NCBI RefSeq assembly: GCF_017876675.1
Contig: NZ_JAGIOI010000001.1
Span: 1,116,001 to 1,180,000, forward strand
Direction of reading: 5' to 3'
Length of the DNA stretch: 64,000 nt
From: Arthrobacter stackebrandtii
GTDB lineage: Bacteria; Actinomycetota; Actinomycetes; Actinomycetales; Micrococcaceae
A program made the translations under genes and the position numbers. Each line of letters starts with the position of its first letter. The stretch's first letter is position 1. The notes beneath the pieces were generated by a model. That model was not told where the DNA came from. It did no database searches and saw only the letters and a list, made by a program, of their open reading frames with translations. Positions 9,063 through 17,773 of the stretch are shown here, in pieces.

Positions 9063-9152
9063 GACGCTGTCGCAGCATTGGCCGGTTTTTCTCGAACGCC
9101 GTCGCACCCCGGTGCGGCGGCGTTCGCGGTCTCTGGCCCTTGCTGCGACAAG
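9063..9152. repeat. Nested inverted repeat, copy 1 of an intergenic family
   Basis: Outer arms GACGCTGTCGCAGCATTGG (9063-9081) and the complement ending in TGCTGCGACA (9135-9150) enclose inner arms CGAACGCCGTCGCACC (9093-9108) and GGTGCGGCGGCGTTCG (9111-9126). The same outer consensus and layout recur at 15170-15262 and, degenerately, at 17612-17756. It lies directly downstream of a stop codon. The rest of the 9019-9245 gap shows no gene. Confidence 0.7.
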
Positions 9153-9245
9153 GATCGTGGGGGCGCCGGGACGCTGATGGAGCTTCGGTGAAAATGGCCC
9201 GGAAGGTGACAGAGCGTCCGGGCGGTGCGTGAGCGCGCGGGCCGG

Positions 9246-11396
9246 TTAGCCGGCCTGGGCAAGCACCAGCGGCAGGACCTGGCCGGCGCCGGCCTGGCGC
9301 AGGGCGCGCCCCGCCACGGTCAGCGACCAGCGGCTTTCCACCAGGTCGTCCAGCAGCAGGACAGGCCCGCCGCCGTAGCTTTCAAGCCCCTGCTGCAGCT
9401 CCGGCCCCACGGCAAAGCGGTCCCAGACGCCGGCGAGCCGGTAGGCGCTGTTGCCTCCCCGCTCCCCCGTGGGCCCGCCAAATGCCAGCGACATGGCACC
9501 AAGGTACGGCAGCCTGCCAATCTCACAGATGGCCTGGGCAAAGGACTCCAGCAGCTGCGGCTTGGTCCGTGAAGGCATGGCAACCACGGCCACGGGGCGC
9601 CCGGATCCTTCCCAGCCGCCCTGGCCCCACTCCCGCAGCACCGCCACCACGGCCTGTGCCATGGCGGGATCGAGAGGGGCATCCGGTGCGCCGGAGGCAA
9701 ACATGGCACGCAGCGCGTTGCCCCAGCCAAGGTCCGTCATGCGGGCCAGGATGCGGCCGGAGGCGGACAGTTCCTCCGCCTTGAGCTTGCCCTTGACGGG
9801 CACCCCCAGCCTGTCCATGCCAGTGGGCCACATCGCCCGCGGGTCCAGGGGCAGGCCGGCGTGGCGCAGCGCGTCCCCGGCAGCCTCAGCCGCGCTCGAG
9901 ACGACGTCGGCGGCAAACCAGCGCCCGGCACAATTGTCACAGCGCCCGCACGGCGCCGCGGTCTCGTCGTCGAGGGCGGCGGCGAGGTACTCCATGCGGC
10001 ATCCGGACATGCGCTCGTACTCCACCATGGACTGCTGTTCGTCCACCCTGGCCTGGGCGATCCTGCGGTAGCGTTCCTCGTCGTACGCCCACGGCTGGCC
10101 CGTTGACTCCCAACCGCCGGACACGCGGCGCACGGCGCCGTCCACGGCCAACACCTTCAGCAGCAGTTCCAGCGGCGTGCGGCGCAGGTCCACCCGGGCC
10201 TCCAGCGCGGGGGTTGACATGGGCCTGGGCGACTCGCCGAGCGCCTCGAGGACGGCCATGGCCTTGTCCTGTGCCGGCATGGACGCCGTGGCAAAGTAGC
10301 GCCAGATCTCGGCATCCTCCGTGCCCGGCAGCAACAGGACATCCGCGTTGGCGCTGCCGCGGCCGGCACGGCCCACTTGCTGGTAGTAGGCCACGGGCGA
10401 CGACGGCGCGCCGAGGTGGACGACGAACCCCAGGTCGGGCTTGTCGAACCCCATGCCGAGTGCACTGGTGGCCACGAGCGCCTTGACCTGGTTGTTTTTC
10501 AACGCATCTTCAAGCGCCTCGCGGTCCTGGGTGTCGGTGCGGCCTGTGTAGGCCTTGACCACGTGGCCGGCCTCGGCCAGCAGCCGTGCGGTGTCTTCCG
10601 CGGCGGAAACAGTCAGGGTGTAGATGATGCCGCTGCCGGGGAGCTCGGCCAGGTGCGTCAGCAGCCAGCCCAGCCGGTCGCGGGAGTCGGCCAGCCGCAG
10701 CACGCCCAGTCGCAGCGATTCGCGGGCCAGGGGGCCACGGATGGTGAACACGCCGGCGCCCAGCTGTTCCTCAATGTCGGCCACCACCCGGGAGTTGGCC
10801 GTGGCGGTGGTGGCCAGCACCGGAACGGAGGCGGGCAGCTGTGCGATCAGGTCGGCGATGCGCCGGTAGTCGGGGCGGAAGTCGTGCCCCCAGTCGGAGA
10901 TGCAGTGTGCCTCGTCCACCACCAGCAGTCCCGTGCGCTGCACCAGGGAAGGCAGCTGGTTTTCCCGGAACGACGGGTTGGTCAGCCGTTCGGGCGAGAC
11001 CAGCAGCACGTCCACCTCGTCGGCGGCCAGCGCTGCTGAAACCTGGCCCCATTCGGTGGCGTTGGCCGAGTTGATGGCCATGGCCCGCACACCCGCACGC
11101 TCGGCGGCGGCCACCTGGTCGCGCATCAGCGCCAGCAGGGGCGAAACAATCAGCGTGGGGCCGGCACCTCGGGCCCGCAGCAGCAGCGAGGCCACGAAGT
11201 ACACGGCTGACTTCCCCCAGCCCGTGCGCTGGACGACCAAGGCGCGCCGTCCGCCGTCGACCAAGGCCTCAATGGCCTCAAACTGGCCCTCATGGAAGAC
11301 AGCATCCGGGCGCCCCACCAGGGCCCGCAGCACCTCCAGTGCCTGCTCGCGCGTGCTGGACGGGATGGCTTGGGAGGGTGCTGCGGGGAATGTCAT
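9246..11396 (-). CDS. recQ: RecQ-family ATP-dependent DNA helicase with phosphoribosyltransferase-like C-terminus
   Basis: 3'-5' DNA helicase of superfamily 2 acting in recombination and repair. Motifs from the N-terminus: Q-motif glutamine near residue 38, Walker A QRTGWGKS at 56-63, DEAHCISDWGHDFRP from residue 161, and the RecQ motif VI segment YYQQVGRAGRG. Further on is a four-cysteine zinc cluster CRMEYLAAAL... CGRCDNC. The last ~120 residues look like a phosphoribosyltransferase fold, with VLLLDDLVESRWSLT near residue 679 resembling a PRPP loop. I start at 11396 (716 aa); a far longer open frame to 13310 is antisense to two real genes and is rejected. Divergent from the phosphomannomutase gene. 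Confidence 0.9.
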   Translation of the reverse strand: MTFPAAPSQAIPSSTREQALEVLRALVGRPDAVFHEGQFEAIEALVDGGRRALVVQRTGWGKSAVYFVASLLLRARGAGPTLIVSPLLALMRDQVAAAERAGVRAMAINSANATEWGQVSAALAADEVDVLLVSPERLTNPSFRENQLPSLVQRTGLLVVDEAHCISDWGHDFRPDYRRIADLIAQLPASVPVLATTATANSRVVADIEEQLGAGVFTIRGPLARESLRLGVLRLADSRDRLGWLLTHLAELPGSGIIYTLTVSAAEDTARLLAEAGHVVKAYTGRTDTQDREALEDALKNNQVKALVATSALGMGFDKPDLGFVVHLGAPSSPVAYYQQVGRAGRGSANADVLLLPGTEDAEIWRYFATASMPAQDKAMAVLEALGESPRPMSTPALEARVDLRRTPLELLLKVLAVDGAVRRVSGGWESTGQPWAYDEERYRRIAQARVDEQQSMVEYERMSGCRMEYLAAALDDETAAPCGRCDNCAGRWFAADVVSSAAEAAGDALRHAGLPLDPRAMWPTGMDRLGVPVKGKLKAEELSASGRILARMTDLGWGNALRAMFASGAPDAPLDPAMAQAVVAVLREWGQGGWEGSGRPVAVVAMPSRTKPQLLESFAQAICEIGRLPYLGAMSLAFGGPTGERGGNSAYRLAGVWDRFAVGPELQQGLESYGGGPVLLLDDLVESRWSLTVAGRALRQAGAGQVLPLVLAQAG

Positions 11397-11489
11397 GCCC
11401 CCAGTATTCCAGCGCGCACCGACAAACGGCCCAACGGGCGCACCGCCCTGTGGATAACCGTCCAGCTTGGCCCCCGGCGGTAGGATGGC

Positions 11490-12908
11490 ATGGTGACTAC
11501 TGAAGATAATTTGCCGGTTGACCTGTCCAGCTCGTTCAAGGCCTACGATGTGCGCGGGATCGTGGGTGAGACTATCACCACCGAGTCTGTGCGTGCCGTG
11601 GGCGCCGCATTCGTGGACGTGCTGGAGCTGAACGGCCAGTCCGTCCTGGTAGGCGGGGACATGCGCCCGTCCTCCGCCGGCTTCTCGCAGGCCTTCGCCG
11701 AGGGTGCCGCCGGCCGCGGCGCCAACGTGCGGCTGCTGGGGCTCGTCTCCACCGACGAGCTCTACTTCGCCTCGGGTGCGCTGAAGGCCGCCGGCGTGGT
11801 CTTCACCGCCAGCCACAACCCCTCCGAATACAACGGCATGAAAATGACCCGGGCCGGCGCCGTTCCCGTGTCCTCGGAGACCGGCATGACCGAGATCCGC
11901 GATCTCGCGCAGCAGTACCTCTCCAGCGGGATTCCTGCGGCGGAGGCCACGGGCACCATCGGCAGCGAAGACGTCCTGAAGGCGTACGCCGAGTACCTGC
12001 GCTCCCTCGTGGACCTCTCCGGGTCCCGCCCGCTGAAGATCGTGGTCGACGCCGGAAACGGCATGGCGGGCATGACCACCCCCGCGGTCCTCGGCAATGC
12101 GATCCTGCCGGGCCTGCCCTTTGACATTGTCCCGCTGTACTTTGAGCTGGACGGCACCTTCCCGAACCACCCCGCCAACCCGCTGGAGCCGGCCAACTTG
12201 CTGGACCTGCAGGCGGCCGTGGTCAAGCATGGGGCGGACATCGGCCTGGCGTTCGACGGCGATGCGGACCGCTGCTTTGTCATCGACGAGCTCGGGGCGC
12301 CCGTGTCGCCGTCGGCCGTCACCGCCCTGGTGGCCCGGCGCGAGATCGCCCGTGCCAAGCTCGGCGGCGAAGCCGAGCCCACCGTCATCCACAACCTCAT
12401 CACCTCCCGTGCGGTGCCCGAACTGATCAAGCACGACGGCGGCCGGGCCGTCCGCACGCGGGTGGGCCACTCCTTCATCAAGGCCACCATGGCGGAGGAA
12501 GGTGCCGTGTTTGGCGGGGAGCACTCCGCGCACTACTACTTCCGCGACTTCTTCAACGCCGACACCGGCATGCTCGCCGCCATGCACGTGCTCGCGGCGC
12601 TGGGCGAGCAGGACGGCCCGCTGTCCGAGCTGGGCCGCGAATACGAACCCTACGTCTCCAGCGGCGAAATCAACTCCCAGCTGGCCGACGTCCCCGCCGC
12701 CGTGGCCCGCGTCCGCGAGGCCTACACCCGCGACGACGTCGTGGTCGACGAACTCGACGGCATCACCTTTACCGCCAAGGACGGCACGTGGTGGTTCAAC
12801 CTGCGCGCCTCCAACACCGAGCCCTTCCTGCGCCTGAACGCCGAGGCCGTGGACGCCGTCACCATGGCAGACATCCGCGACGACGTCCTGGCGCTCGTGC
12901 GCCGCTAA
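11490..12908 (+). CDS. manB: Phosphomannomutase/phosphoglucomutase
   Basis: Interconverts mannose-6-phosphate and mannose-1-phosphate (and probably the glucose pair), feeding GDP-mannose and cell-envelope glycan synthesis. Alpha-D-phosphohexomutase motifs: phosphoserine S108 in TASHNP, metal loop FDGDADRC near residue 256, sugar loop GEHSAHYYF and phosphate loop RASNTEPFLR near the C-terminus. The 472-residue length is typical. The start is preceded only by a weak GGATGG ribosome site. It leads a rightward unit with the hypothetical protein gene 30 bp downstream. Confidence 0.93.
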   Translation: MVTTEDNLPVDLSSSFKAYDVRGIVGETITTESVRAVGAAFVDVLELNGQSVLVGGDMRPSSAGFSQAFAEGAAGRGANVRLLGLVSTDELYFASGALKAAGVVFTASHNPSEYNGMKMTRAGAVPVSSETGMTEIRDLAQQYLSSGIPAAEATGTIGSEDVLKAYAEYLRSLVDLSGSRPLKIVVDAGNGMAGMTTPAVLGNAILPGLPFDIVPLYFELDGTFPNHPANPLEPANLLDLQAAVVKHGADIGLAFDGDADRCFVIDELGAPVSPSAVTALVARREIARAKLGGEAEPTVIHNLITSRAVPELIKHDGGRAVRTRVGHSFIKATMAEEGAVFGGEHSAHYYFRDFFNADTGMLAAMHVLAALGEQDGPLSELGREYEPYVSSGEINSQLADVPAAVARVREAYTRDDVVVDELDGITFTAKDGTWWFNLRASNTEPFLRLNAEAVDAVTMADIRDDVLALVRR

Positions 12909-12938
12909 GCGGCCCCAACACCCCATAAAGGAAACACC

Positions 12939-13418
12939 ATGGAGCACACCACAACCGAACAGAACACGCCGGAGACGTCCGCCCCCGCCGAGCTGGCCCC
13001 CGAGGTGCAGGATGACCTGAACAAGCTCATCGGCACCGCCCTGGGCGTTGCCGGCGAGCAGCTCGAGGAGCACGGCGCCTTCCTGCCCGTGGGCATCGTC
13101 CTGGCCCACAACGGCGAACTCAGCCTCGTGGCCGTCTCGCCGACGGAGGTGGACGGCGGGGAGGAAAGCGAACTCGACGCCGACGCGATGGTGGCGGACC
13201 TGTTCGCGGCACTCGCGCAACAGCGCGAACAAAACCGGGCAGCCGCCGTCGTCTGTGACATCCACCTGCCCGACGACGTCACGGACGCCATCCATGTCAT
13301 GGCCGAACACAGCTCCGGCGTGGGAGTCTCAGCCGTGCGCCCGTACCGCCAGGCGCCCACCGGCTGGGAGTTCGGCAACCCCTTCCTCGAAGTCGGCGAG
13401 ATCCAGATCTGGGCCTAA
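12939..13418 (+). CDS. Conserved hypothetical protein, 159 aa
   Basis: I do not recognise a family. The protein is acidic and soluble, with no signal peptide or membrane helix. It starts with a Thr/Glu-rich tail (MEHTTTEQNTPETS), then a helical segment and a beta-rich domain with ILAHNGELSLVAVSP, AAVVCDIHLP and WEFGNPFLEVGEIQIW. A ribosome site AAAGGAAA precedes the ATG. It sits between the phosphomannomutase and NsrR-like genes, 3 bp before the latter, so it could be co-transcribed with either. Confidence 0.8.
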   Translation: MEHTTTEQNTPETSAPAELAPEVQDDLNKLIGTALGVAGEQLEEHGAFLPVGIVLAHNGELSLVAVSPTEVDGGEESELDADAMVADLFAALAQQREQNRAAAVVCDIHLPDDVTDAIHVMAEHSSGVGVSAVRPYRQAPTGWEFGNPFLEVGEIQIWA

Positions 13419-13421
13419 GCC

Positions 13422-13871
13422 ATGCGCATCAACTCCTTTTCCGACGTCAGCCTGCGCCTGTTGATGGTGCTGTGCTCGGCGCCGGAGGGCGAACTGTCCA
13501 CCACCCGCGATCTCGCGGAGCAGGTGGGCACGCCGTACAACCATGTGAGCAAGGCCGTGCTGAAGCTGCGGCAGATGGGGCTCGTGGAAGCCATCCGCGG
13601 CCGCACCGGCGGGGTCCGCATCTCCCCCGCAGGGAAGGCCACCACGGTGGGCCAGGTGCTGCGCGTGCTGGACGACCACCAGGACGCGGCCGAATGCCGC
13701 ACCGAGATGGGTGAATGCCCGCTGGCCCACAACTGCGGGCTGCGCGGCGTGCTAAACCACGCCCGGGAATCGTTCTACGTATCGCTGGACAACGTGACCA
13801 TCTACAGCCTGGCCAGGAAGACCAATGACGGGCCGGTGCCTGTGATGTTAAGCACAACCCGCCCTGGCTGA
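13422..13871 (+). CDS. nsrR: Rrf2-family transcription regulator, NsrR-like
   Basis: Nitric-oxide sensing repressor of the Rrf2 family, 149 aa. The N-terminal winged helix (LAEQVGTPYNHVSKAVLKLR) is followed by the RGRTGGVRIS wing and three cysteines, C92, C99 and C105, with the spacing used by NsrR to hold an iron-sulfur cluster. It is immediately upstream of flavohemoglobin, the classic NsrR target, and the gap between them contains an NsrR-like palindrome. It ends 111 bp before that gene. Confidence 0.9.
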   Translation: MRINSFSDVSLRLLMVLCSAPEGELSTTRDLAEQVGTPYNHVSKAVLKLRQMGLVEAIRGRTGGVRISPAGKATTVGQVLRVLDDHQDAAECRTEMGECPLAHNCGLRGVLNHARESFYVSLDNVTIYSLARKTNDGPVPVMLSTTRPG

Positions 13872-13886
13872 TCCGCACCAAATCAG

Positions 13887-13938
13887 CATTTTTCTACGAC
13901 TTGTAGAAAATGGGAATTTAAACTCGCATTTTAAATGC
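13887..13938 (+). promoter_or_regulatory. Candidate NsrR operator region upstream of hmp
   Basis: Two palindromes precede hmp. CATTTTTCTAC (13887-13897) and GTAGAAAATG (13903-13912) are near-perfect arms around GACTT. GCATTTTAAATGC at 13926-13938 is a perfect odd palindrome and matches the A/T-rich core known for NsrR sites in other bacteria (ATGCATTT half-sites). The second lies 45 bp upstream of the hmp start, fitting repression near the promoter. Confidence 0.65.
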
Positions 13939-13982
13939 TACTTTGGGTTTGTCATCCCGACTTTCACCCAAGGAGTACCAAG

Positions 13983-15155
13983 ATGCTTTCGGAAAAATCG
14001 CGCCCCATCATTGAAGCCACCCTGCCCCTGGTGGGTTCACGGCTGGGCGCCATCACCCCGAACTTCTACGGCCGCATGTTCGCCGCACACCCGGAGCTCC
14101 TCGACGGCCTGTTCAGCCGCGCCAACCAAAACAACGGCGAGCAGCAGAAGGCCCTGGCCGGTTCCATCGCCGGATTCGCGTCCGCCCTGGTGGCCAACCC
14201 GGACCTGATCCCCGAGACCATGCTCAGCCGCATCGCCCACAAGCACACCGCCCTGGGCATCACCGAGGACCAGTACGACATCGTCTACAAGTACCTCTTT
14301 GAGGCCATCGCGGAAGAGCTCGCCGACGTCATCACGGCCGAGATCGCCGAAGCCTGGACCGAGGTCTACTGGCTCATGGCCAACGCGCTCATCAAGATCG
14401 AAAAGGGCCTCTACGCCGCCCAGGCCAACGACAAGATGTGGATGCCCTGGACCGTCGTGGCAAAGACGCCCGCCGGCACCGACTCCATGACCTTCGTCCT
14501 GGCCCCTGCCGACGACACCCCCGTCACCGCGGCCCGCCCCGGCCAGTTCGTCTCCGTCAAGATTGCCCTGCCGGACGGCCTGCTGCAGGTCCGCCAGTAC
14601 TCGCTCAGCGCCGACGTCGAGTCCACCACCCGCCGCGTGTTCACCACCAAGCGTGACGACGGCGGCGAGGTCTCGCCCGTGCTGCACAACAATGTGAAGG
14701 TGGGGGACGTCGTCGAACTTTCCAACCCCTACGGCGATGTGACGCTCGACGGCGAGGGCCCGGTTGTGTTTGCGACCGCCGGCATCGGCTGCACCCCCTC
14801 TGCGTCGGCGCTGCGGTCGCTGGCCAATGCGGGCGGGGACCGCGAGGTGCTGGTGCTGCACGCCGAGAAGAACCTCGAGGCCTGGGCGCTGCGCGAGCAG
14901 ATGACCACCGATGTGGACGCCATTGACGGCGCCACCCTGCAGCTCTGGCTGGAGGAGCCCACCGAGGGATTCCACAAGGGCTTCATGTCCCTCGAGGGCC
15001 TTGACCTGCCGGCTGACGCGTCGATGTATGTGTGCGGGCCGCTGCCGTTCATGAAGGCGATCCGCAGCCAGGCGATCGATGCCGGCATCCCGTCGACGAA
15101 GATCCACTACGAGGTCTTCGGCCCGGACGTCTGGCTCACCGGCGCCGCCAACTAG
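13983..15155 (+). CDS. hmp: Flavohemoglobin, nitric oxide dioxygenase
   Basis: Detoxifies NO to nitrate with O2 and NAD(P)H. The N-terminal globin domain (about residues 1-140) has the proximal histidine, probably H88, in AHKHTALGI. A ferredoxin-reductase-like FAD domain has RQYSLS and a C-terminal NAD domain has GIGCTPSASAL and CGPLPFMKAI. I start at 13983 (390 aa) because AAGGAG lies 7 nt upstream; the longer frame from 13935 starts inside the operator. It follows the nsrR-like gene and is likely its main target. Confidence 0.95.
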   Translation: MLSEKSRPIIEATLPLVGSRLGAITPNFYGRMFAAHPELLDGLFSRANQNNGEQQKALAGSIAGFASALVANPDLIPETMLSRIAHKHTALGITEDQYDIVYKYLFEAIAEELADVITAEIAEAWTEVYWLMANALIKIEKGLYAAQANDKMWMPWTVVAKTPAGTDSMTFVLAPADDTPVTAARPGQFVSVKIALPDGLLQVRQYSLSADVESTTRRVFTTKRDDGGEVSPVLHNNVKVGDVVELSNPYGDVTLDGEGPVVFATAGIGCTPSASALRSLANAGGDREVLVLHAEKNLEAWALREQMTTDVDAIDGATLQLWLEEPTEGFHKGFMSLEGLDLPADASMYVCGPLPFMKAIRSQAIDAGIPSTKIHYEVFGPDVWLTGAAN

Positions 15156-15169
15156 CCGCTCCCCATCCC

Positions 15170-15262
15170 GACGCTGTCGCACCAATGACGGGTTTTTCGG
15201 CAACGCTATCGCACCGACTGCGATGGCGTTGCCGAATTTCCTGCCATTGCTGCGATGGCGTC
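15170..15262. repeat. Nested inverted repeat, copy 2
   Basis: Outer arms GACGCTGTCGCACCAATG (15170-15187) and CATTGCTGCGATGGCGTC (15245-15262) pair with three differences. Inner arms CGGCAACGCTATCGCA and TGCGATGGCGTTGCCG pair with one difference. It has the same consensus, GACGCYRTCGCAGCAATGG, and the same two-tier geometry as the copy at 9063-9152, again just after a gene end, between convergent hmp and pckG. Confidence 0.72.
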
Positions 15263-15324
15263 ATTGGGCCAGGGACGGCAAAGGGCCGCGGTTCCCGTTT
15301 CGGGAGCCGCGGCCCTTTGGTTTG

Positions 15325-17154
15325 TCAGGCTGCGAAGCGCTGCTTCAGACCCTCAAGCTCGGCGGCCATTTCCGCAGGGAGGGAATCGCCGAAGCGGGCG
15401 TACCACTCGTCGATGCCGGCGAGCTCGGCCTGCCACTCGGCCGGGTCCACCTTCAGTGCATCCTCGATGTCCGAGGCCGGAACCTCCAGGCCGGCCAGAT
15501 CCAGCGAACCGTCCGCAGGGACAAAGCCGATCGGCGTCTCGACTGCATCGGCGGTGCCTTCGATGCGCTCGATGGCCCACTTGAGCACGCGGGTGTTCTC
15601 ACCAAAGCCCGGCCACGCGAAGCCTCCGTCGGCGTTGCGGCGGAACCAGTTCACGAGGAAGATCTTCGGCAGGCGGTCCTGGTTGCCGCCGGCAGACAGG
15701 TCAATCCAGTGTTTGAGGTAGTCGCCGGCGTCGTAGCCGATGAACGGCAGCATGGCCATGGGGTCGCGTCGGACCACGCCGACTGCGCCAGTGGCTGCGG
15801 CCGTGGTTTCGGAGGACAGCGTGGAGCCCATGAAGATGCCGTGGGTCCAGTCGCGGGACTGGGTGACAAGGGGAACCGTGGTCTTGCGGCGTCCGCCGAA
15901 CAGGATGGCGTTGATCTCAACACCGGCGGCGTCGAAGTAGTCCTTGGACAGCATGTCCACCTGGTCGATCGGCGTGCAGAACCGCGAGTTGGGATGGGCG
16001 GCGGGGCTCCCCGCATCGGGGGTCCAGTCCTGGCCGCGCCAATCCGTCAGGTGAGCGGGCACTTCCTCGGTCATGCCTTCCCACCACACACCGCCGTCGT
16101 CCGTCAGGGCAACATTGGTGAAGATGGAGTTGCCCTTGACGATCGCGGCCATGGCGTTGGGGTTCGTGGACCAGCCGGTGCCCGGGGCGACGCCGAACAG
16201 GCCGGCTTCGGGGTTGACGGCGCGCAGCTCGCCCTCCTTGCCGAAGCGCATCCAGTTGATGTCATCCCCCAGGGTCTCGGCCTTCCAGCCGGGAATGGTG
16301 GGCTCGAGCAGGGCCAGGTTCGTCTTGCCGCAGGCCGAGGGGAAGGCGGCAGCCACGTGGTAGGTCTTCTCCTCGGGGCTGGTGAGCTTCAGGATCAGCA
16401 TGTGCTCGGCGAGCCAGCCCTCGTCCCGGGCCATGACAGAGGCGATGCGCAGGGCGAAGCACTTCTTGCCGAGCAGCGCGTTGCCGCCGTAGCCGGAGCC
16501 GTAGGAGAAGATGGAGCGCTCCTCAGGGAAGTGCACAATCCACTTCTCCTCGTTGCAGGGCCACGGGGTGTCGGCCTGGCCGGGCTCCAGCGGGGCACCG
16601 ACCGAGTGCAGCGCAGGCACGAAGAAGGCGTTGGTGGACTCAATCTTGTGCAGCACCTCGGAGCCGATGTTGGCCATGATGCGCATGGAGGCCACCACGT
16701 AGGCGGAGTCGGTGATCTCCACACCGAACTTGGGGTCCTCGGCATCGAGCGGGCCCATGACGAACGGAATGACGTACATTGTGCGTCCGCGCATGCTGCC
16801 GGCGAAGCGGTCGTTGAGGATCTCCTTCATGGCGGCCGGTTCCATCCAGTTGTTGGTGAAGCCGGCGTCGCGCTCCTTTTCGGAGCAAATGAAGGTGCGG
16901 CCTTCAACCCGGGCCACGTCCTTGGGGTCCGAGAAGGCTGCGAAGGAATTGGGGAACAGCTCCGGGTTCAGCCGCGTGAGCGTGCCCTCTTCCACCAGCT
17001 GGTCCGTGAGCTGCGCATATTCCTGTGCAGAGCCGTCCACCCAGCGGATGTTCTCCGGCAAGGTCAGAGCTGCAACTTCCGACACCCAGGCGGCGAGGCC
17101 CTTGTGGGTGGTCATTGCCTGCTCAACGGATTCCTGCACTGGCGCGTGGACCAT
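15325..17154 (-). CDS. pckG: Phosphoenolpyruvate carboxykinase (GTP)
   Basis: Converts oxaloacetate and GTP to PEP, the first gluconeogenic step needed when growing on pyruvate- or lactate-yielding substrates such as fucose. The GTP-type signature [13 protein letters not shown] (kinase-1a loop with the reactive cysteine) and GDDINWM (kinase-2) are present. I use the ATG at 17154 (609 aa) because AAGGGA is 7 nt upstream; an ATG at 17169 would add five residues. Convergent with hmp. A candidate cAMP-receptor-type site lies about 150 bp upstream. Confidence 0.96.
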   Translation of the reverse strand: MVHAPVQESVEQAMTTHKGLAAWVSEVAALTLPENIRWVDGSAQEYAQLTDQLVEEGTLTRLNPELFPNSFAAFSDPKDVARVEGRTFICSEKERDAGFTNNWMEPAAMKEILNDRFAGSMRGRTMYVIPFVMGPLDAEDPKFGVEITDSAYVVASMRIMANIGSEVLHKIESTNAFFVPALHSVGAPLEPGQADTPWPCNEEKWIVHFPEERSIFSYGSGYGGNALLGKKCFALRIASVMARDEGWLAEHMLILKLTSPEEKTYHVAAAFPSACGKTNLALLEPTIPGWKAETLGDDINWMRFGKEGELRAVNPEAGLFGVAPGTGWSTNPNAMAAIVKGNSIFTNVALTDDGGVWWEGMTEEVPAHLTDWRGQDWTPDAGSPAAHPNSRFCTPIDQVDMLSKDYFDAAGVEINAILFGGRRKTTVPLVTQSRDWTHGIFMGSTLSSETTAAATGAVGVVRRDPMAMLPFIGYDAGDYLKHWIDLSAGGNQDRLPKIFLVNWFRRNADGGFAWPGFGENTRVLKWAIERIEGTADAVETPIGFVPADGSLDLAGLEVPASDIEDALKVDPAEWQAELAGIDEWYARFGDSLPAEMAAELEGLKQRFAA

Positions 17155-17305
17155 TATGTTTCCCTTCATTGGGTTTTTAGGTGGTGTCTAAATGCTATGA
17201 CCCGGCTTTCCCGACTTTTGGGCATTGGATGTGGGATGTATCCACCTCCCCTTGGGGCGATTTCGCGCGTTTCCGCGGTTTTCATTCTCTTTCCCAGCTC
17301 AGTTT

Positions 17306-17334
17306 TGTGACTCACATCACCTAGACCGGTCTAG
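17306..17334. promoter_or_regulatory. CRP/GlxR-like site overlapping a second palindrome
   Basis: TGTGACTCACATCACC at 17306-17321 matches the CRP/GlxR consensus TGTGA-N6-TCACA at 9 of 10 positions. It abuts CTAGACCGGTCTAG at 17321-17334, a perfect 14-bp palindrome of operator type. Both lie in the 290-bp gap between the pckG start and tRNA-Arg. Carbon-source control of pckG is the natural reading. The rest of the gap shows no gene. Confidence 0.5.
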
Positions 17335-17444
17335 TGCTGGGGAACACTGTCCCAACAGGGCTTTCCGATTTGGACTCTCCGGCCAAGGTGGGTTAGAGTT
17401 ATTCACGGCCCGAGGGTCAACAAAGAAACAAAGAAACAAAATAT

Positions 17445-17517
17445 GCGTGCGTAGCTCAACGGATAGAGCATCTGACTACGGATCAGAAGGTTGGGGGTTC
17501 GAATCCCTTCGCGCGCA
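17445..17517 (+). tRNA. tRNA-Arg (anticodon ACG)
   Basis: A 73-nt cloverleaf. Acceptor arm GCGTGCG pairs with CGCGCGC with one G-U, followed by discriminator A. The anticodon arm TCTGA-CTACGGA-TCAGA gives anticodon ACG, and the T-loop is GTTCGAAT. CCA is not encoded. The A34 of this tRNA is the usual substrate of TadA, whose gene lies at 38990-39487. Confidence 0.95.
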
Positions 17518-17523
17518 CTTCAA

Positions 17524-17557
17524 GAAAGAGTCCCAAGCTTCGGCTTGGGACTCTTTC
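17524..17557 (+). terminator. Terminator after tRNA-Arg
   Basis: Perfect 15-bp arms (17524-17538 and 17543-17557) around a TTCG tetraloop, starting 7 nt past the tRNA end and followed by GTTT. It is a very stable hairpin. Confidence 0.8.
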
Positions 17558-17611
17558 GTTTAAGGCGATTGTCTCGCATGGCCTTGGCGATTTCCAGCGA
17601 TCGGTGTGACC

Positions 17612-17756
17612 GCCTCATGGATGCTCTCGCAGCAATGGCTGGATTGCGCGGATCGCCGTCCACTTTGAAGTGCGATGGCGTTTCAAATTATCCAGCCATT
17701 GCTGCGACAGCGTTTCAAAGAATCGAACCATTGCTGCGATGGCGTTGCCCGGAAAG
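17612..17756. repeat. Degenerate nested inverted repeat, copy 3
   Basis: Contains CTCTCGCAGCAATGGCTGGA (17616-17635), its near complement TCCAGCCATTGCTGCGACAG (17692-17711), and a further CCATTGCTGCGATGGCG near 17728-17744. It looks like one family copy plus a partial second copy, matching the consensus at 9063 and 15170. It fills most of the 216-bp space between the tRNA terminator and a hydrolase gene. Confidence 0.6.
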
Positions 17757-17773
17757 CCTGGATTGCTGCGCCG

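Noticed and set aside
11397-13310. Upstream extension of the RecQ frame to a 1354-residue protein
   Set aside because: The extension is antisense to the well-supported phosphomannomutase and hypothetical genes, has no domain signal, and a good ATG for RecQ exists at 11396.
13935-13982. N-terminal extension of Hmp from 13935
   Set aside because: It starts inside the NsrR-type operator and is out of line with the globin family start; the ATG at 13983 has a clear ribosome site.
15079-17310. Long plus-strand open frame of 743 codons
   Set aside because: Antisense to PEP carboxykinase with its intact active-site motifs; composition is of shadow type.
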